The notes under the pieces are model-generated. The model ran no database searches. It was not told where the DNA came from and saw only the letters and a list, made by a program, of their open reading frames with translations. A stretch of 64,000 bases of DNA. Source: Alphaproteobacteria bacterium (lineage in GTDB: Bacteria; Pseudomonadota; Alphaproteobacteria; UBA8366; GCA-2717185). How positions within the stretch are numbered: position 1 is the stretch's first letter; each line of letters opens with the position of its first letter. Shown piece after piece: positions 43,868 through 53,009 of the stretch. The DNA is taken from contig JBBDQU010000075.1 in NCBI GenBank assembly GCA_040905865.1, forward strand, positions 1-64,000, given 5' to 3'. The position numbers and the translations under genes are program-made.

Positions 43868-45244
43868 ATGGAACTCATCGATATTATTATCGATTTCCTA
43901 CCCTTGTTCATGTTCGCGAGTCTCGCGATACTATTATTTTCGGGCTATCCCGTCGCCTTTATTCTTGGCGGCCTATCGTTGATTTACGGTTTTATCGGTT
44001 ACGCTTTCGACATTTTCTCCATTGTCGAATTTTTCAATTTCCTCCCCCGAATATGGGGCCAGGCGGCAGAGAATCTGGTGCTTGTCGCGGTGCCCACATT
44101 CGTCTTCATGGGCGTGATGATGGAGCGCAGCGGCGTCGCCAACGACATGCTGTATGTCTGTCAGGTCCTGCTGAAAAAGGTTCCCGGGGGTCTGGCGGTC
44201 GCCGTGGCCGTGATGGGCACGGTCCTCGCAGCGATGACCGGCATCATCGGCGCGTCGGTCACGATGATGACGGCGCTGGCGCTGCCCAGCATGCTGAAAC
44301 AGGGCTACAAGCATGAACTGGCGACCGGCGTTATCTGCGCATCCGGAACGCTGGGCATCCTGATCCCGCCCAGCATCATGCTGATCATCATGGCCGACCT
44401 GCTCTCCATTTCGGTGGGCGACCTTTTCCTCGCCGCGCTCATGCCGGGCCTGTTCCTGGCCGCCAGCTATGTCATTTACATTGCCGTATACGCGGGCATC
44501 GACAGGAGCGTCGCGCCACCTCTTTCCGAGAATGAACTTTATGTGCCGCGCAACGAAATGCCGGGCCTGCTGGTGCGCAGTTTCTTTCCGCCGGTGTTCC
44601 TGATCGCGCTGATCAAGGGATCCATCCTGCTCGGCTGGGCAACCCCCAGCGAGGCGGGAGCGGTAGGCGCCTTCGGCGCAACGCTCATCGCCCTCTACAA
44701 CCGTCGCCTGAACAGGGGCATGATCAATTCGGTCTGCCAGTCGTCCGGCCTGACCATCTCGTTCATATTTTTCATCATCATCTGCGCGACCTGCTTTGCC
44801 TATGTCTTCCGGTCGCTGGGCGGCGATGACGTCATCGAAGATCTGATCCGGCACGCCAATCTCACGTCCTGGGGACTGCTGTTCCTGATCATGGGGATCG
44901 TGTTCATCCTTGGTTTCTTCCTGGACTGGGTCGAAATCACCCTCATCATCCTGCCGGTCTTCGCGCCGATGGTCGCAACGCTGGATTTTGGCGACCACGT
45001 GCCGCTGGAAAACCGGGCGACGATCTACTGGTTCACGGTCCTGATCGCAATCAACCTTCAGACATCCTTCCTGACGCCGCCCTTCGGCTATGCGCTGTTC
45101 TACCTCAAGGGCATCGCCCCTCGAGAGGTCGACCTGATGAGCATTTACCGTGGCATCATTCCCTTCGTCATTCTTCAGCTGATCGCCCTGTTGTTCGTTA
45201 TCATGATTCCGACCATGGCGCTTTGGCTTCCCGGATTGAACTGA
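43868..45244 (+). CDS. TRAP transporter large permease (DctM family)
   Basis: 458 residues with about 12 transmembrane helices. DctM signatures include PTFVFMGVMMERSG, the GIIGASVTMMTALALPSM motif, the glycine-rich GTLGILIPPSIMLIIMADL, and TPPFGYALFYLKG near the C-terminus. It transports the ligand delivered by the DctP-type protein, using a sodium gradient in known systems. AGGAG precedes ATG 43868. The gene is followed 13 bp later by the small permease gene. Confidence 0.9.
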   Translation: MELIDIIIDFLPLFMFASLAILLFSGYPVAFILGGLSLIYGFIGYAFDIFSIVEFFNFLPRIWGQAAENLVLVAVPTFVFMGVMMERSGVANDMLYVCQVLLKKVPGGLAVAVAVMGTVLAAMTGIIGASVTMMTALALPSMLKQGYKHELATGVICASGTLGILIPPSIMLIIMADLLSISVGDLFLAALMPGLFLAASYVIYIAVYAGIDRSVAPPLSENELYVPRNEMPGLLVRSFFPPVFLIALIKGSILLGWATPSEAGAVGAFGATLIALYNRRLNRGMINSVCQSSGLTISFIFFIIICATCFAYVFRSLGGDDVIEDLIRHANLTSWGLLFLIMGIVFILGFFLDWVEITLIILPVFAPMVATLDFGDHVPLENRATIYWFTVLIAINLQTSFLTPPFGYALFYLKGIAPREVDLMSIYRGIIPFVILQLIALLFVIMIPTMALWLPGLN

Positions 45245-45257
45245 GGAGATCGAACTT

Positions 45258-46166
45258 ATGTCCAGTCAAGAATCGATCCAGGCATCCGCATCCCGCGACA
45301 TCCCCAATATTCTGGTGCTGAGCGAAAAGCTGGGGCGCCTGTCGTCAACCATCGGCCAATGGGCGTCGCTTTTCCTGATCCCGATGGTCCTGATTACGGT
45401 CTGGGATGTTTTCCAGCGGAAGGTCCTGAAGTTCGTCGGCGATTTCCTGCTGAACAACGACATGCTTGCGGCCAGGGACTGGATGTACGGCAACCTGCTG
45501 GAATGGCTGCCATTCCGGTCGACCCTGCTGCAGGAACTCGAGTGGCATTTCCATGTGGCGACATTCGCGCTCGTCCTGGGTTACGGCTACGTCTACAACC
45601 GCCAGGTCCGGGTCGATCTCGTCCGAGAAAAGCTGAGCAATTACAAACAGGCCTGGATCGAACTGATCGGCGTTTCGGTCTTCATGATCCCGTTCTGCCT
45701 GATCGTCGCCTATTTCTCGATCGAATACGCAGCCAATGCCTATGAAACCAACGAACAGTCGTCGTCGCTGGTCGGGCTGAGCCATCGCTGGGCGATCAAG
45801 TCCATCCTGGTCTTCGGCCTGCTTCTTGCCGCCGTATCCGGTTTCTCCGTCTGGCTGCAGGTGTTTTACAAAGTCTTCGGGCCGCGCGGGAACGACTTCC
45901 CGTGTTACGTGATTGAAAGCGAGGCGGAAAAAATCGCCCGCCGCGAAATCATGGAAAACATCGATGCCTCATTCGGCGACGGTTCAAACGAGGCCAAACG
46001 CGGCAACAGTACGCAACTGATGAACCGGCAAATGGACGATACGGCCCTGAAGCATGAAGAAGATGCAAAGGGGCAGGTCGTCTTTACCAGCATTGCCGTC
46101 GTCATCATGGTCGCCGTCCTGGTCATCATCTTCCACACCTTCAATTTCTGGGCGTGGCTGCTCTGA
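45258..46166 (+). CDS. TRAP transporter small permease subunit, enlarged
   Basis: 302 residues; typical DctQ subunits have about 160-220. Four transmembrane helices of the standard DctQ core are visible (about 34-55, 93-112, 133-155, 176-197), with WHFHVATFALVLGYGYVYNRQVRVDL typical of the second. The C-terminal third adds a soluble, charged segment and then a fifth transmembrane helix (VVFTSIAVVIMVAVLVIIFHTF). The extra part is not recognisable. It follows the large permease gene by 13 bp, the reverse of the usual small-then-large order, and precedes another membrane protein gene. Confidence 0.82.
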   Translation: MSSQESIQASASRDIPNILVLSEKLGRLSSTIGQWASLFLIPMVLITVWDVFQRKVLKFVGDFLLNNDMLAARDWMYGNLLEWLPFRSTLLQELEWHFHVATFALVLGYGYVYNRQVRVDLVREKLSNYKQAWIELIGVSVFMIPFCLIVAYFSIEYAANAYETNEQSSSLVGLSHRWAIKSILVFGLLLAAVSGFSVWLQVFYKVFGPRGNDFPCYVIESEAEKIARREIMENIDASFGDGSNEAKRGNSTQLMNRQMDDTALKHEEDAKGQVVFTSIAVVIMVAVLVIIFHTFNFWAWLL

Positions 46167-46203
46167 CAATACGACCCGCGGCGCAACGGTTCGGGGACAA
46201 GCA

Positions 46204-46719
46204 ATGGTAGAATGGCACAAATACGTCAGGAAATACTGCTGGGATGCGGACAAGACGCCCTATTTCATCCCGGTCTCGAAATTGATGCGCGACCAGGCTG
46301 ACAAGGAACTCTTCCTTTACGGCTTCATCCTGGCGGCGCCGGCGACCCTTTATCTGACGTCCTTCGTGGTCAACCTGTTCCGCAACGGACAGTTAGCGGG
46401 CCTTGCCGTCGCGATGTATGCAAGCTCGCTTGTCGTCTGCGCCATCGTTGTCAATGTCTGGAAAAGCCCCGGCGCCGCCCTGTATTCACTGACGGCCCCG
46501 ATTGTCCTGTCGCTCTATTTCCTGATCGAGGGCTTTCCCGAACGCCAACACGACGTCGATTTCGCCGTTATGGTGGCCATCGCCATCGTCCTCATCCTCG
46601 CCTGGCTGTATTATTCGCGGCGCCTGCTGGCGATCGCCAGGGCGTATCCGGGCCTGGCGACACGGGACATGAACCCGTGGAACAAGGTGCCCCCGGGCAT
46701 GAAGCCGCCGCCCAAGTAA
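46204..46719 (+). CDS. Membrane protein of unknown function in the TRAP operon
   Basis: 171 residues with about four hydrophobic segments (about 38-57, LFLYGFILAAPATLYLTSFV; 67-85; 95-110; 125-142) preceded by a hydrophilic N-terminus (DADKTPYFIPVSKLMRDQADKE). No family is recognised. The gene lies 37 bp after the small permease and on the same strand, so it is the fourth gene of the operon. Possible roles are an assembly or coupling subunit, by position only. Confidence 0.7.
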   Translation: MVEWHKYVRKYCWDADKTPYFIPVSKLMRDQADKELFLYGFILAAPATLYLTSFVVNLFRNGQLAGLAVAMYASSLVVCAIVVNVWKSPGAALYSLTAPIVLSLYFLIEGFPERQHDVDFAVMVAIAIVLILAWLYYSRRLLAIARAYPGLATRDMNPWNKVPPGMKPPPK

Positions 46720-46740
46720 GCAGGGTCAGCATATGCCCGG

Positions 46741-47814
46741 TCAGGTGGCTTCCAGGTAACGCGGGATCGATCCGAGGTGGTCCTCGACGCGCCTTACCCC
46801 GTCCATGCCTTCGGCCAGCACGACCAGTGCATGCCGTTCCTCCGCGGATTCAACCCAGCCCCATAACTCCACGACGCCGCCGGAAACGATAACATTCAGC
46901 GTGCCGTGCGATACCCAGTGCTGGTCGTTGACCTCTTTCAGGATCGCCTCCTTGATCGAGCGGTCATCGGCGGTCGGCGACTCGACCGTGTCGCGCGTCA
47001 CCACGCCACGGAGCAGGTTGGAGCGGCTGACGATGCCGACCAGTGCGCCATCGGACATGACCGGAACGCGCTTGATATGGCGCTCCGCCATGATGCGGGC
47101 GATATCGCCGACAGGCGTTTCGGCATCCACCGAAACGACATCGCGCGTCATGACGTCCTCCGCCCGCTTGCCATGGGTCTTGATATAATGCCCGGCCGAA
47201 TCGGACGGCTCGCCGAACAGGCGCAGCCACCATGAGGTGTGCCGCTCACCGGCTTCGCCCGTATCCTCGTGCTGGATCAGATCTCCCTCGGTGACAATCC
47301 CGACAACGGCGCCGTTGTCATCCACGACGGGCACGCCGCTGATATTGCGGGTCAGCAACAGGCTGGCAATATCGGGAACGCTCATGTCCCGGGTCACGGT
47401 TACCACGTTTGCGGTCATGATATCTTTAGCATGCATTTTCCCCAATCCTCCTATACAGCGGTCAGCCGGGCCCCCTGGCACGGGCCTATTCGTCCTTTTT
47501 TCCGCCTTCTGCCAGAGTTTAGGCGCGGCGTGGATCGACCGTATATGACCCACATCATAACTTTTCCCGCGGATATCGGCGGCCCGCTCGTCCGCCCAGG
47601 CTTCGTTTCCGCCCAGTTGCAGGGTCTTGCAGTACAGGAAATGCACGCCCATCACGACCCCCCATGCCATCGCGGGCCAATGGAACCACAACGGCCCCGG
47701 CGTCAGGTAGTCGGAGATCATGAAGCCGAGAACGCCAGTCACATAGGCGACAAGGTGGAGATGCATGATCCGCATCCTTCGTCGCTGCGCGTATTTGTTG
47801 TCCTGATCGGCCAT
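46741..47814 (-). CDS. 2TM-CBS-CBS-BON reading frame; a CBS-BON protein may also start internally at 47436
   Basis: A single uninterrupted frame of 357 codons. Residues 1-95 look like a small 2TM-domain protein (MRIMHLHLVAYVTGVLGFMI, WPAMAWGVVMGVHFLYC, then DERAADIRGKSYDVGHI). A linker of about 30 residues follows. From M127 (47436) the protein is a typical CBS-pair protein: MHAKDIMTANVVTVT, PVVDDNGAVVGIVTEGDL, VMTRDVVSVDAETPVGDI, then a BON domain from about 290 to the end. AGGAGG at 47447-47452 precedes ATG 47436 by ten bases, a good internal start. CBS pairs bind adenosine nucleotides; BON domains are found in osmotic or membrane-linked proteins. Either a true fusion, or two proteins of which the first has lost its stop. 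Confidence 0.8.
   Translation of the reverse strand: MADQDNKYAQRRRMRIMHLHLVAYVTGVLGFMISDYLTPGPLWFHWPAMAWGVVMGVHFLYCKTLQLGGNEAWADERAADIRGKSYDVGHIRSIHAAPKLWQKAEKRTNRPVPGGPADRCIGGLGKMHAKDIMTANVVTVTRDMSVPDIASLLLTRNISGVPVVDDNGAVVGIVTEGDLIQHEDTGEAGERHTSWWLRLFGEPSDSAGHYIKTHGKRAEDVMTRDVVSVDAETPVGDIARIMAERHIKRVPVMSDGALVGIVSRSNLLRGVVTRDTVESPTADDRSIKEAILKEVNDQHWVSHGTLNVIVSGGVVELWGWVESAEERHALVVLAEGMDGVRRVEDHLGSIPRYLEAT
47447..47452 (-). promoter_or_regulatory. Internal ribosome binding site for the CBS-BON protein
   Basis: AGGAGG on the minus strand, ten bases upstream of ATG 47436. Its presence inside the longer frame suggests that a separate 231-residue CBS-BON protein is translated. Confidence 0.65.
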
Positions 47815-47955
47815 AACCCATACCTTTCAAATATCGGGCCGGCGGCTAACGAGACATCGCGCGGCCTGGCTCGCCCCTCCGGCGGCGTGGCTTGTCAGCC
47901 TGTGGTCATGTTACAATATGGTTCGTGAGTGGTGAATCTGAACCCCCGAGGGCAC

Positions 47956-48390
47956 ATGCGCATTGCAGCGACATTCGTTCTGGCCGGAAGCCTGGCCGCA
48001 GCGTCCGCCGTGGCGAAACCGCCGCAGGTATTGCCGGACCAGATGTTCAGCAATCTATACGCCCTGACGCAGGCGTCCTCAATCCTGCAGATCTGCGCGG
48101 AAAGCGACTCCTGGTCCGCCCTGCCGGACAACAGAAAAAAGCTGCTCCACCGCCTGCAGAACGACATCGACGTTCTGGTCCGGAAAATCGCGCGGAAATT
48201 CGACAATGACGTGTTCGAATTCTACGCCACGGAACGGGATTCAGCCGCACGGGATCCGGAATTCATCCGCCAGTACGGCGCGCAGTACGGGCATTGCGGC
48301 GACGCAATGTTCGAGCGAATGCAGTGGTATGTGTATGACAGCCAGCAGAAGCTGGACTTTTTTCTGACGGAACTGCCGGACGCGAAATAG
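47956..48390 (+). CDS. Small secreted protein of unknown function
   Basis: 144 residues from ATG 47956 (GAGGG upstream); an in-frame start at 47929 is less likely. It has a signal peptide (MRIAATFVLAGSLAAASAVAK). The mature part is helical and has two cysteines (ILQICAESDSW near residue 48 and YGHCGDAMF near 116) that could form a disulfide bond. No family recognised. It stands alone between two minus-strand genes. Confidence 0.65.
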   Translation: MRIAATFVLAGSLAAASAVAKPPQVLPDQMFSNLYALTQASSILQICAESDSWSALPDNRKKLLHRLQNDIDVLVRKIARKFDNDVFEFYATERDSAARDPEFIRQYGAQYGHCGDAMFERMQWYVYDSQQKLDFFLTELPDAK

Positions 48391-48438
48391 ATCAGATCGT
48401 GCTCAACGTAGTGCACCCGGCAGGCTTACCGCATGCCC

Positions 48439-49563
48439 TCAGGCCGCGTTGGCAAGATTCCCAAGCTTGTTCAGCAGGAAATTCATGTCTTCGTGATTGC
48501 TGTCGTCGAACATATCCTCGAAATGCGTGAGGACCCGTTCCAGGGTGCGCCGCATGACGGCGTCCGGGTCGATATCCGACCGCTCGTGCTCATTCTCCCG
48601 CGCCATGTCGAAGGCAACGCGATACGCCGGAAACATCTTCCGGGACAATCCCGCGCGTCTGTAAATCGATTTCAGGCCCAGCGCCCCCTCGTCATGAATC
48701 AGGGTCCGGGCATTGACCAGCGGCAGTTCCGACAGGCGGGCCAGCGCCGCCTCGAAGAAATGGATGTCGCCGGCGCAGATCGATCGCAGGATGATCGACG
48801 GCGTCAGCCGCCCGTTGCGGTAAAGCTGTCCGACAAGGGCCTCGATATCCTGGGTATCGGCATCGCGGCCGATCAGCCCCAGGGTCGCACGCTCGCGGCT
48901 TTGAATGACCATGTCACTTGCCACGTCCTCCGAAAGATCGTGATGCGTGACGATATAGTCCCGCAGCTTTTCTGAAACCATCGCGACCAGCCGTTCCGAT
49001 ACGACGATCGGCAATATGCTGCGCCGGACCAGCGGCTCGTGCACGAATTCACTGTCGCCAAAGCGATCAATGACCTTATGCATGACCACCTCGCCCAGTT
49101 CGGCCCCTTCGTTGCCGACCAGGATAGCGACCGCGCTTTCGCTGCCGTCTTCGACCAGCGCCTCGGCGACGGCCTCCGAAAGGAGATCCCGCCCCGCGAT
49201 GACGACCTGCCGGCTGGCGCCCTGGGTTCGCACGATTTCGATCAGGTCCGCGTCCGATAGCGCCTCGGAAAACGCCAGCATCGGCAGGGCAACCACGTCG
49301 CTCACGTCCCTGGCAAGGCCGACGGCGACATCAGACGGCAATCCCCGCGCATACTTCAGTTGTTTCGACAGGGCCGCGCGGACGCGTTCCTCGGCGTCCT
49401 TGACCATGACTCGAAAGATATCCTCGGCAATTTTCCGCTCTGTATCGCTCAGGGCGCCTTTGGCATAACCGGTCGCGACCTTCTCCGCCGTCTGCTCGCG
49501 GCTCTCCGGTGACGTGTCCTGCATCGTCCGCGCGACGTCTGCGGCGGTCAGTTTATCAGCCAT
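48439..49563 (-). CDS. DUF2336 domain-containing protein
   Basis: 374 residues, all helical. The pattern (DAEERVRAALSKQLKYARGLPSDVAVGLARDV near residues 54-85, DADLIEIVR, FVHEPLVRRSILP) is typical of DUF2336, an alphaproteobacterial family related to HEAT-like repeats. Function unknown. Divergent from a DUF4389 gene, with a 260-bp gap between the starts. Confidence 0.8.
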   Translation of the reverse strand: MADKLTAADVARTMQDTSPESREQTAEKVATGYAKGALSDTERKIAEDIFRVMVKDAEERVRAALSKQLKYARGLPSDVAVGLARDVSDVVALPMLAFSEALSDADLIEIVRTQGASRQVVIAGRDLLSEAVAEALVEDGSESAVAILVGNEGAELGEVVMHKVIDRFGDSEFVHEPLVRRSILPIVVSERLVAMVSEKLRDYIVTHHDLSEDVASDMVIQSRERATLGLIGRDADTQDIEALVGQLYRNGRLTPSIILRSICAGDIHFFEAALARLSELPLVNARTLIHDEGALGLKSIYRRAGLSRKMFPAYRVAFDMARENEHERSDIDPDAVMRRTLERVLTHFEDMFDDSNHEDMNFLLNKLGNLANAA

Positions 49564-49825
49564 GGCTTAACCGGCCTTCAATTGCCCATCGATCCCGGAC
49601 ATTGAAGCGCAAAACGGGTTAACGAAGCATGAAAAGATGGCAAACCCGGCGGAAGACCGAGCATTGCCGCCGCGGAACACCGTAAACGATTTTCGAACGC
49701 CCCCGTCACGCGACGTTGGGGCAAATTGCCGCCTCTTGAACGTCCGTAATCGCATCGCCACATCCATAGTGCCGGTGCGGCGCGAAACTGCCGCGCCCCA
49801 GCTATCGGATGGAGAGACGACACTT

Positions 49826-50131
49826 ATGGCGGAACGGATATCGGATGCGCAGGAGGAGTACTACAAGGATCGTAGCACGTGGGTTCGCGGGCTGTTCATG
49901 CTGTTGTTTATCGCGCTGTATCACGTCGCGGCAGTGGTGATCGGCGCAGTAGCCGTGCTGCAGTTTGTCTGGAAACTGATCAGCGGCGAGGTCAATCCGC
50001 GCCTGCTGTCCTTCGGGGAGGATCTTGGCCGGTATTTTTACCAGATCATGCGGTTCCTGACCTTTAATACCGAAGAAAAGCCCTTCCCCTTTACCGACTG
50101 GCCCTCGGCGCCGCCCGCACCCCGGCCGTAA
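49826..50131 (+). CDS. DUF4389 family membrane protein
   Basis: 101 residues from ATG 49826 (GGAGAG upstream); the longer open frame starting at 49637 is rejected because its extension is unlike protein of this family. One strong hydrophobic segment (about 21-47, RGLFMLLFIALYHVAAVVIGAVAVLQF) and the conserved downstream SGEVNPRLLSFGEDLGRYFYQIMRFLTFNTEEKPFPFTDWP (quoted in parts as FGEDLGRYFYQI and EKPFPFTDWP) match DUF4389. Function unknown. Convergent with a threonine aldolase gene. Confidence 0.85.
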   Translation: MAERISDAQEEYYKDRSTWVRGLFMLLFIALYHVAAVVIGAVAVLQFVWKLISGEVNPRLLSFGEDLGRYFYQIMRFLTFNTEEKPFPFTDWPSAPPAPRP

Positions 50132-50138
50132 GGCGCAA

Positions 50139-51194
50139 TCAGGCGGCCCGCGCCGCCGCCATGACGACGCTGCGCAGCGCATCGGCGGCTTCCGCGACCT
50201 GATCCCTGGAAACGTCCAGATGGGTCACAACGCGCATGCGGGTGCGGTCATTTTCACCGATGCGGACGCCATGTTCCAGCAGGCGGTCATGCACCTGGGC
50301 CGCGGTCATGCCGGTTTCCGAGACATCGAAGAATACCATGTTGGAATCGATCCCGTCGGTTTCGACCCTGATACCCGGCAGATTGGCGACGGATTCGGCG
50401 AAGAACCGGGCGTTTTCATGGTCTTCAGCGAGGCGTTCCACGTGATGTTCCAGCGCGTAAACGCCGGCCGCCGCGATCACCCCGGACTGGCGCATCGCAC
50501 CGCCCATGCGCTGCTTCCACTGCCAGGCCTGTTCGACGAAATCGGCGCTGCCGGCCAGAACGGCGCCGACCGGGCAGCCCAGCCCCTTTGACAGGTCGAG
50601 CCAGAGCGAATCGAACGGTTCGGCAAACTCCCGCGCCGGCACGCCGGATGCCACCGCGGCGTTCAGCAATCGCGCGCCATCCATATGCATCACCAGGCCG
50701 TGCTTCTTCGCCACATCGCCGACGCCGCGAATGGTATCCAGCGGCCAGACCGTGCCGCCGCCGGCATTCGCCGTCTGCTCGATCGCGATCATGCGGCTGC
50801 GCGGCGCATGGCGGCGGGCCTTGCGGATCGCGGCTTCCGCCTGGTCCGGCTGGAACACGCCGCGAACGCCATCGACCGGGCGGATCATCGCGCCGGCGAA
50901 CACCGCCGGGCCGCCGCCTTCGGAATTGATGATATGCGCCGTCCTGTCGGCAATGATGTCGTCGCCCGGATTGCACTGCACCAGGATCGCGATCTGGTTG
51001 CACATGGTGCCCGACGGCATGAAGACCGCTGCTTCCTTGCCCAGCAGTGCCTTTGTCATCTCGCAGAGCCGGTTGGTCGACGGGTCTTCGCCGCGTTGTT
51101 CATCACCCACTTCGGCATTGGCCATGGCCTGGCGCATGCCGGGGGTGGGACGGGTCTGGGTATCGCTGTACAGGTCGATGCGGATTTCGGGCAT
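50139..51194 (-). CDS. Low-specificity threonine aldolase
   Basis: 351 residues. PLP-dependent aldolase motifs: DLYSDTQTRPTPGMRQAMANAEVGDE at the N-terminus (short segments TQTRPTPGM and VGDEQRGEDP), the lysine that binds PLP in LWLDLSKGLGCPVGAVL, and GGAMRQSGVIAAAGVYAL. It cleaves L-threonine or allo-threonine to glycine and acetaldehyde. A 2TM-domain gene follows downstream of... its start, in the order 2TM gene upstream region; both are on the minus strand with about 30 bp between the aldolase start and the 2TM gene end. Confidence 0.9.
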   Translation of the reverse strand: MPEIRIDLYSDTQTRPTPGMRQAMANAEVGDEQRGEDPSTNRLCEMTKALLGKEAAVFMPSGTMCNQIAILVQCNPGDDIIADRTAHIINSEGGGPAVFAGAMIRPVDGVRGVFQPDQAEAAIRKARRHAPRSRMIAIEQTANAGGGTVWPLDTIRGVGDVAKKHGLVMHMDGARLLNAAVASGVPAREFAEPFDSLWLDLSKGLGCPVGAVLAGSADFVEQAWQWKQRMGGAMRQSGVIAAAGVYALEHHVERLAEDHENARFFAESVANLPGIRVETDGIDSNMVFFDVSETGMTAAQVHDRLLEHGVRIGENDRTRMRVVTHLDVSRDQVAEAADALRSVVMAAARAA

Positions 51195-51222
51195 GGAGCG
51201 GCCTCTTGGGTTTCATGTGGCG

Positions 51223-51450
51223 TTATTTATTCGAGAATACCCTGAAAAGACCCATAACGTAAGCCACATGCAGCGCCAGAACCGCGCCCCATCCCACCAC
51301 AGGCAGCAGGAACCAGGGCGTTGCCGGCTGGAGCATCAGGTGCAGCCCGAACGCCCCGGCCGCGACGATAACGTATCCGATCAGGTGCAGGGCAAACCAG
51401 CGCAGGCGCCTTTGCGCCGCTACAGCGGAATGTTGTCGTGTTTCTTCCAC
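51223..51450 (-). CDS. 2TM-domain membrane protein
   Basis: 75 residues from GTG 51450 (overlapping the carboxylase end by 31 bp). The two hydrophobic segments (about 19-40, [21 protein letters not shown], and about 46-66, [20 protein letters not shown]) match the 2TM domain, the same family as the N-terminal part of the 2TM-CBS-BON frame at 46741-47814. Function unknown. Co-transcribed with the acyl-CoA carboxylase subunit gene upstream. Confidence 0.75.
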   Translation of the reverse strand: MEETRQHSAVAAQRRLRWFALHLIGYVIVAAGAFGLHLMLQPATPWFLLPVVGWGAVLALHVAYVMGLFRVFSNK

Positions 51451-52952
51451 GGATTTTCCAGTTGCTTGTCGCGCAGCATGCGCAGCGCCCCGGCAATGCG
51501 GCGACGGGTATTGTGCGGCATGATGACGTCGTCGATATAGCCCAGCGACCCGGCGACGAAGGGATTGGCGAATTTCGTCCGGTATTCCTCGGTGCGCTTT
51601 TCAATCGCCCCCGCATTGCCGATATCCTCGCGGAAGATGATCTCCACCGCGCCCTTCGGCCCCATCACGGCGATTTCCGCATTCGGCCAGGCGTAGTTCA
51701 CGTCGCCGCGCAGGTGTTTGGAGCTCATCACGTCATAGGCGCCGCCATAGGCCTTGCGGGTAATCAGCGTCACCTTGGGCACCGTCGCTTCCGCGAAGGC
51801 GAACAGCAACTTGGCGCCGTGCTTGATGATGCCGCCATATTCCTGCGCCGTCCCGGGCAGGAAGCCGGGAACATCGACCAGGGTGACGATGGGAATGTTG
51901 AAGCAGTCGCAAAACCGGACAAAGCGCGCCGCCTTGCGCGACGAGGCGATATCCAGGCAGCCGGCCAGCACCATCGGCTGATTGGCGACGATGCCGATGG
52001 TCGATCCTTCCATCCGCGCCAGGCCGATCACGATATTGCCCGCATAATCCGGCTGCAATTCGAAAAAATCGCCTTCGTCGACGATCTTTACGATCAGTTC
52101 CTTGATGTCATAGGGCAGGTTCGGGTTCACCGGCGCCAGCGTATCCAGCGATATCTCGGCCCGGTCATGCGGATCGTCGGTCGGCAGCACCGGCGGCTTT
52201 TCCCGGTTCGAGGACGGCAGGAAACTCATGAAGCGCCGCAATTGCAGCAGGGTTTCGACGTCATTGTCGAAGGCCAGGTCGGCGACGCTGGACTTGGTCG
52301 TATGGGTCACGGCGCCGCCAAGATCCTCATGGGTCACTTCCTCATGCGTCACCGTCTTCACCACGTCCGGGCCGGTAACGAACATGTAGGAACTGTCCTT
52401 CACCATGAAGATGAAGTCGGTCATCGCCGGGGAATACACCGCCCCGCCGGCGCAGGGGCCCATGATCACGGAAATCTGCGGAATCACGCCCGACGCCATG
52501 ACATTGCGCTGAAACACATCGGCATAACCCGCCAGCGAGGCGACGCCTTCCTGAATGCGCGCGCCGCCGGAATCGTTCAGCCCGATCACCGGCGCGCCGA
52601 CCTTCATCGCCTGGTCCATGATCCGGCAGATCTTGCCCGCATGCGCGGTGGACAGCGAACCGCCGAAAACCGTGAAATCCTGGCTGAAGACGAAGACCGG
52701 ACGCCCGTTAACCCGGCCATGCCCGGTGACGACGCCGTCGCCGGGGACTTTCTGGTCAGCCATGCCGAAATCGGTGATGGTATGCTCGACGAACATGCCC
52801 CATTCCTCGAACGTCCCTTCGTCCAGAAAGACGTCGATCCGTTCCCGGGCCGTCAGCTTGCCCTTGGCGTGCTGGCTGTCGATGCGGCGCTGGCCGCCGC
52901 CCTGCCGCGCCGCATCGCGCTTTACTTCCAGCTGGCGGATGATATCGGACAT
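51420..52952 (-). CDS. pccB: Acyl-CoA carboxylase carboxyltransferase subunit (propionyl-CoA type)
   Basis: 510 residues from ATG 52952 ([15 protein letters not shown]). Crotonase-like carboxyltransferase halves: [47 protein letters not shown] (oxyanion region), [16 protein letters not shown], and the second half with [29 protein letters not shown] (short part DVPGFLPG), [13 protein letters not shown]. It transfers CO2 from biotin to acyl-CoA, typically propionyl-CoA to methylmalonyl-CoA. The biotin carboxylase subunit gene is not adjacent. The symbol reflects the most probable substrate; other acyl-CoA carboxylases are close. Confidence 0.88.
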   Translation of the reverse strand: MSDIIRQLEVKRDAARQGGGQRRIDSQHAKGKLTARERIDVFLDEGTFEEWGMFVEHTITDFGMADQKVPGDGVVTGHGRVNGRPVFVFSQDFTVFGGSLSTAHAGKICRIMDQAMKVGAPVIGLNDSGGARIQEGVASLAGYADVFQRNVMASGVIPQISVIMGPCAGGAVYSPAMTDFIFMVKDSSYMFVTGPDVVKTVTHEEVTHEDLGGAVTHTTKSSVADLAFDNDVETLLQLRRFMSFLPSSNREKPPVLPTDDPHDRAEISLDTLAPVNPNLPYDIKELIVKIVDEGDFFELQPDYAGNIVIGLARMEGSTIGIVANQPMVLAGCLDIASSRKAARFVRFCDCFNIPIVTLVDVPGFLPGTAQEYGGIIKHGAKLLFAFAEATVPKVTLITRKAYGGAYDVMSSKHLRGDVNYAWPNAEIAVMGPKGAVEIIFREDIGNAGAIEKRTEEYRTKFANPFVAGSLGYIDDVIMPHNTRRRIAGALRMLRDKQLENPWKKHDNIPL

Positions 52953-53009
52953 GCATTCCCCCGATGTTTTGCCGAAAAATCGCATTCGCCGCCGGTCGCG
53001 GCAAGCCTG

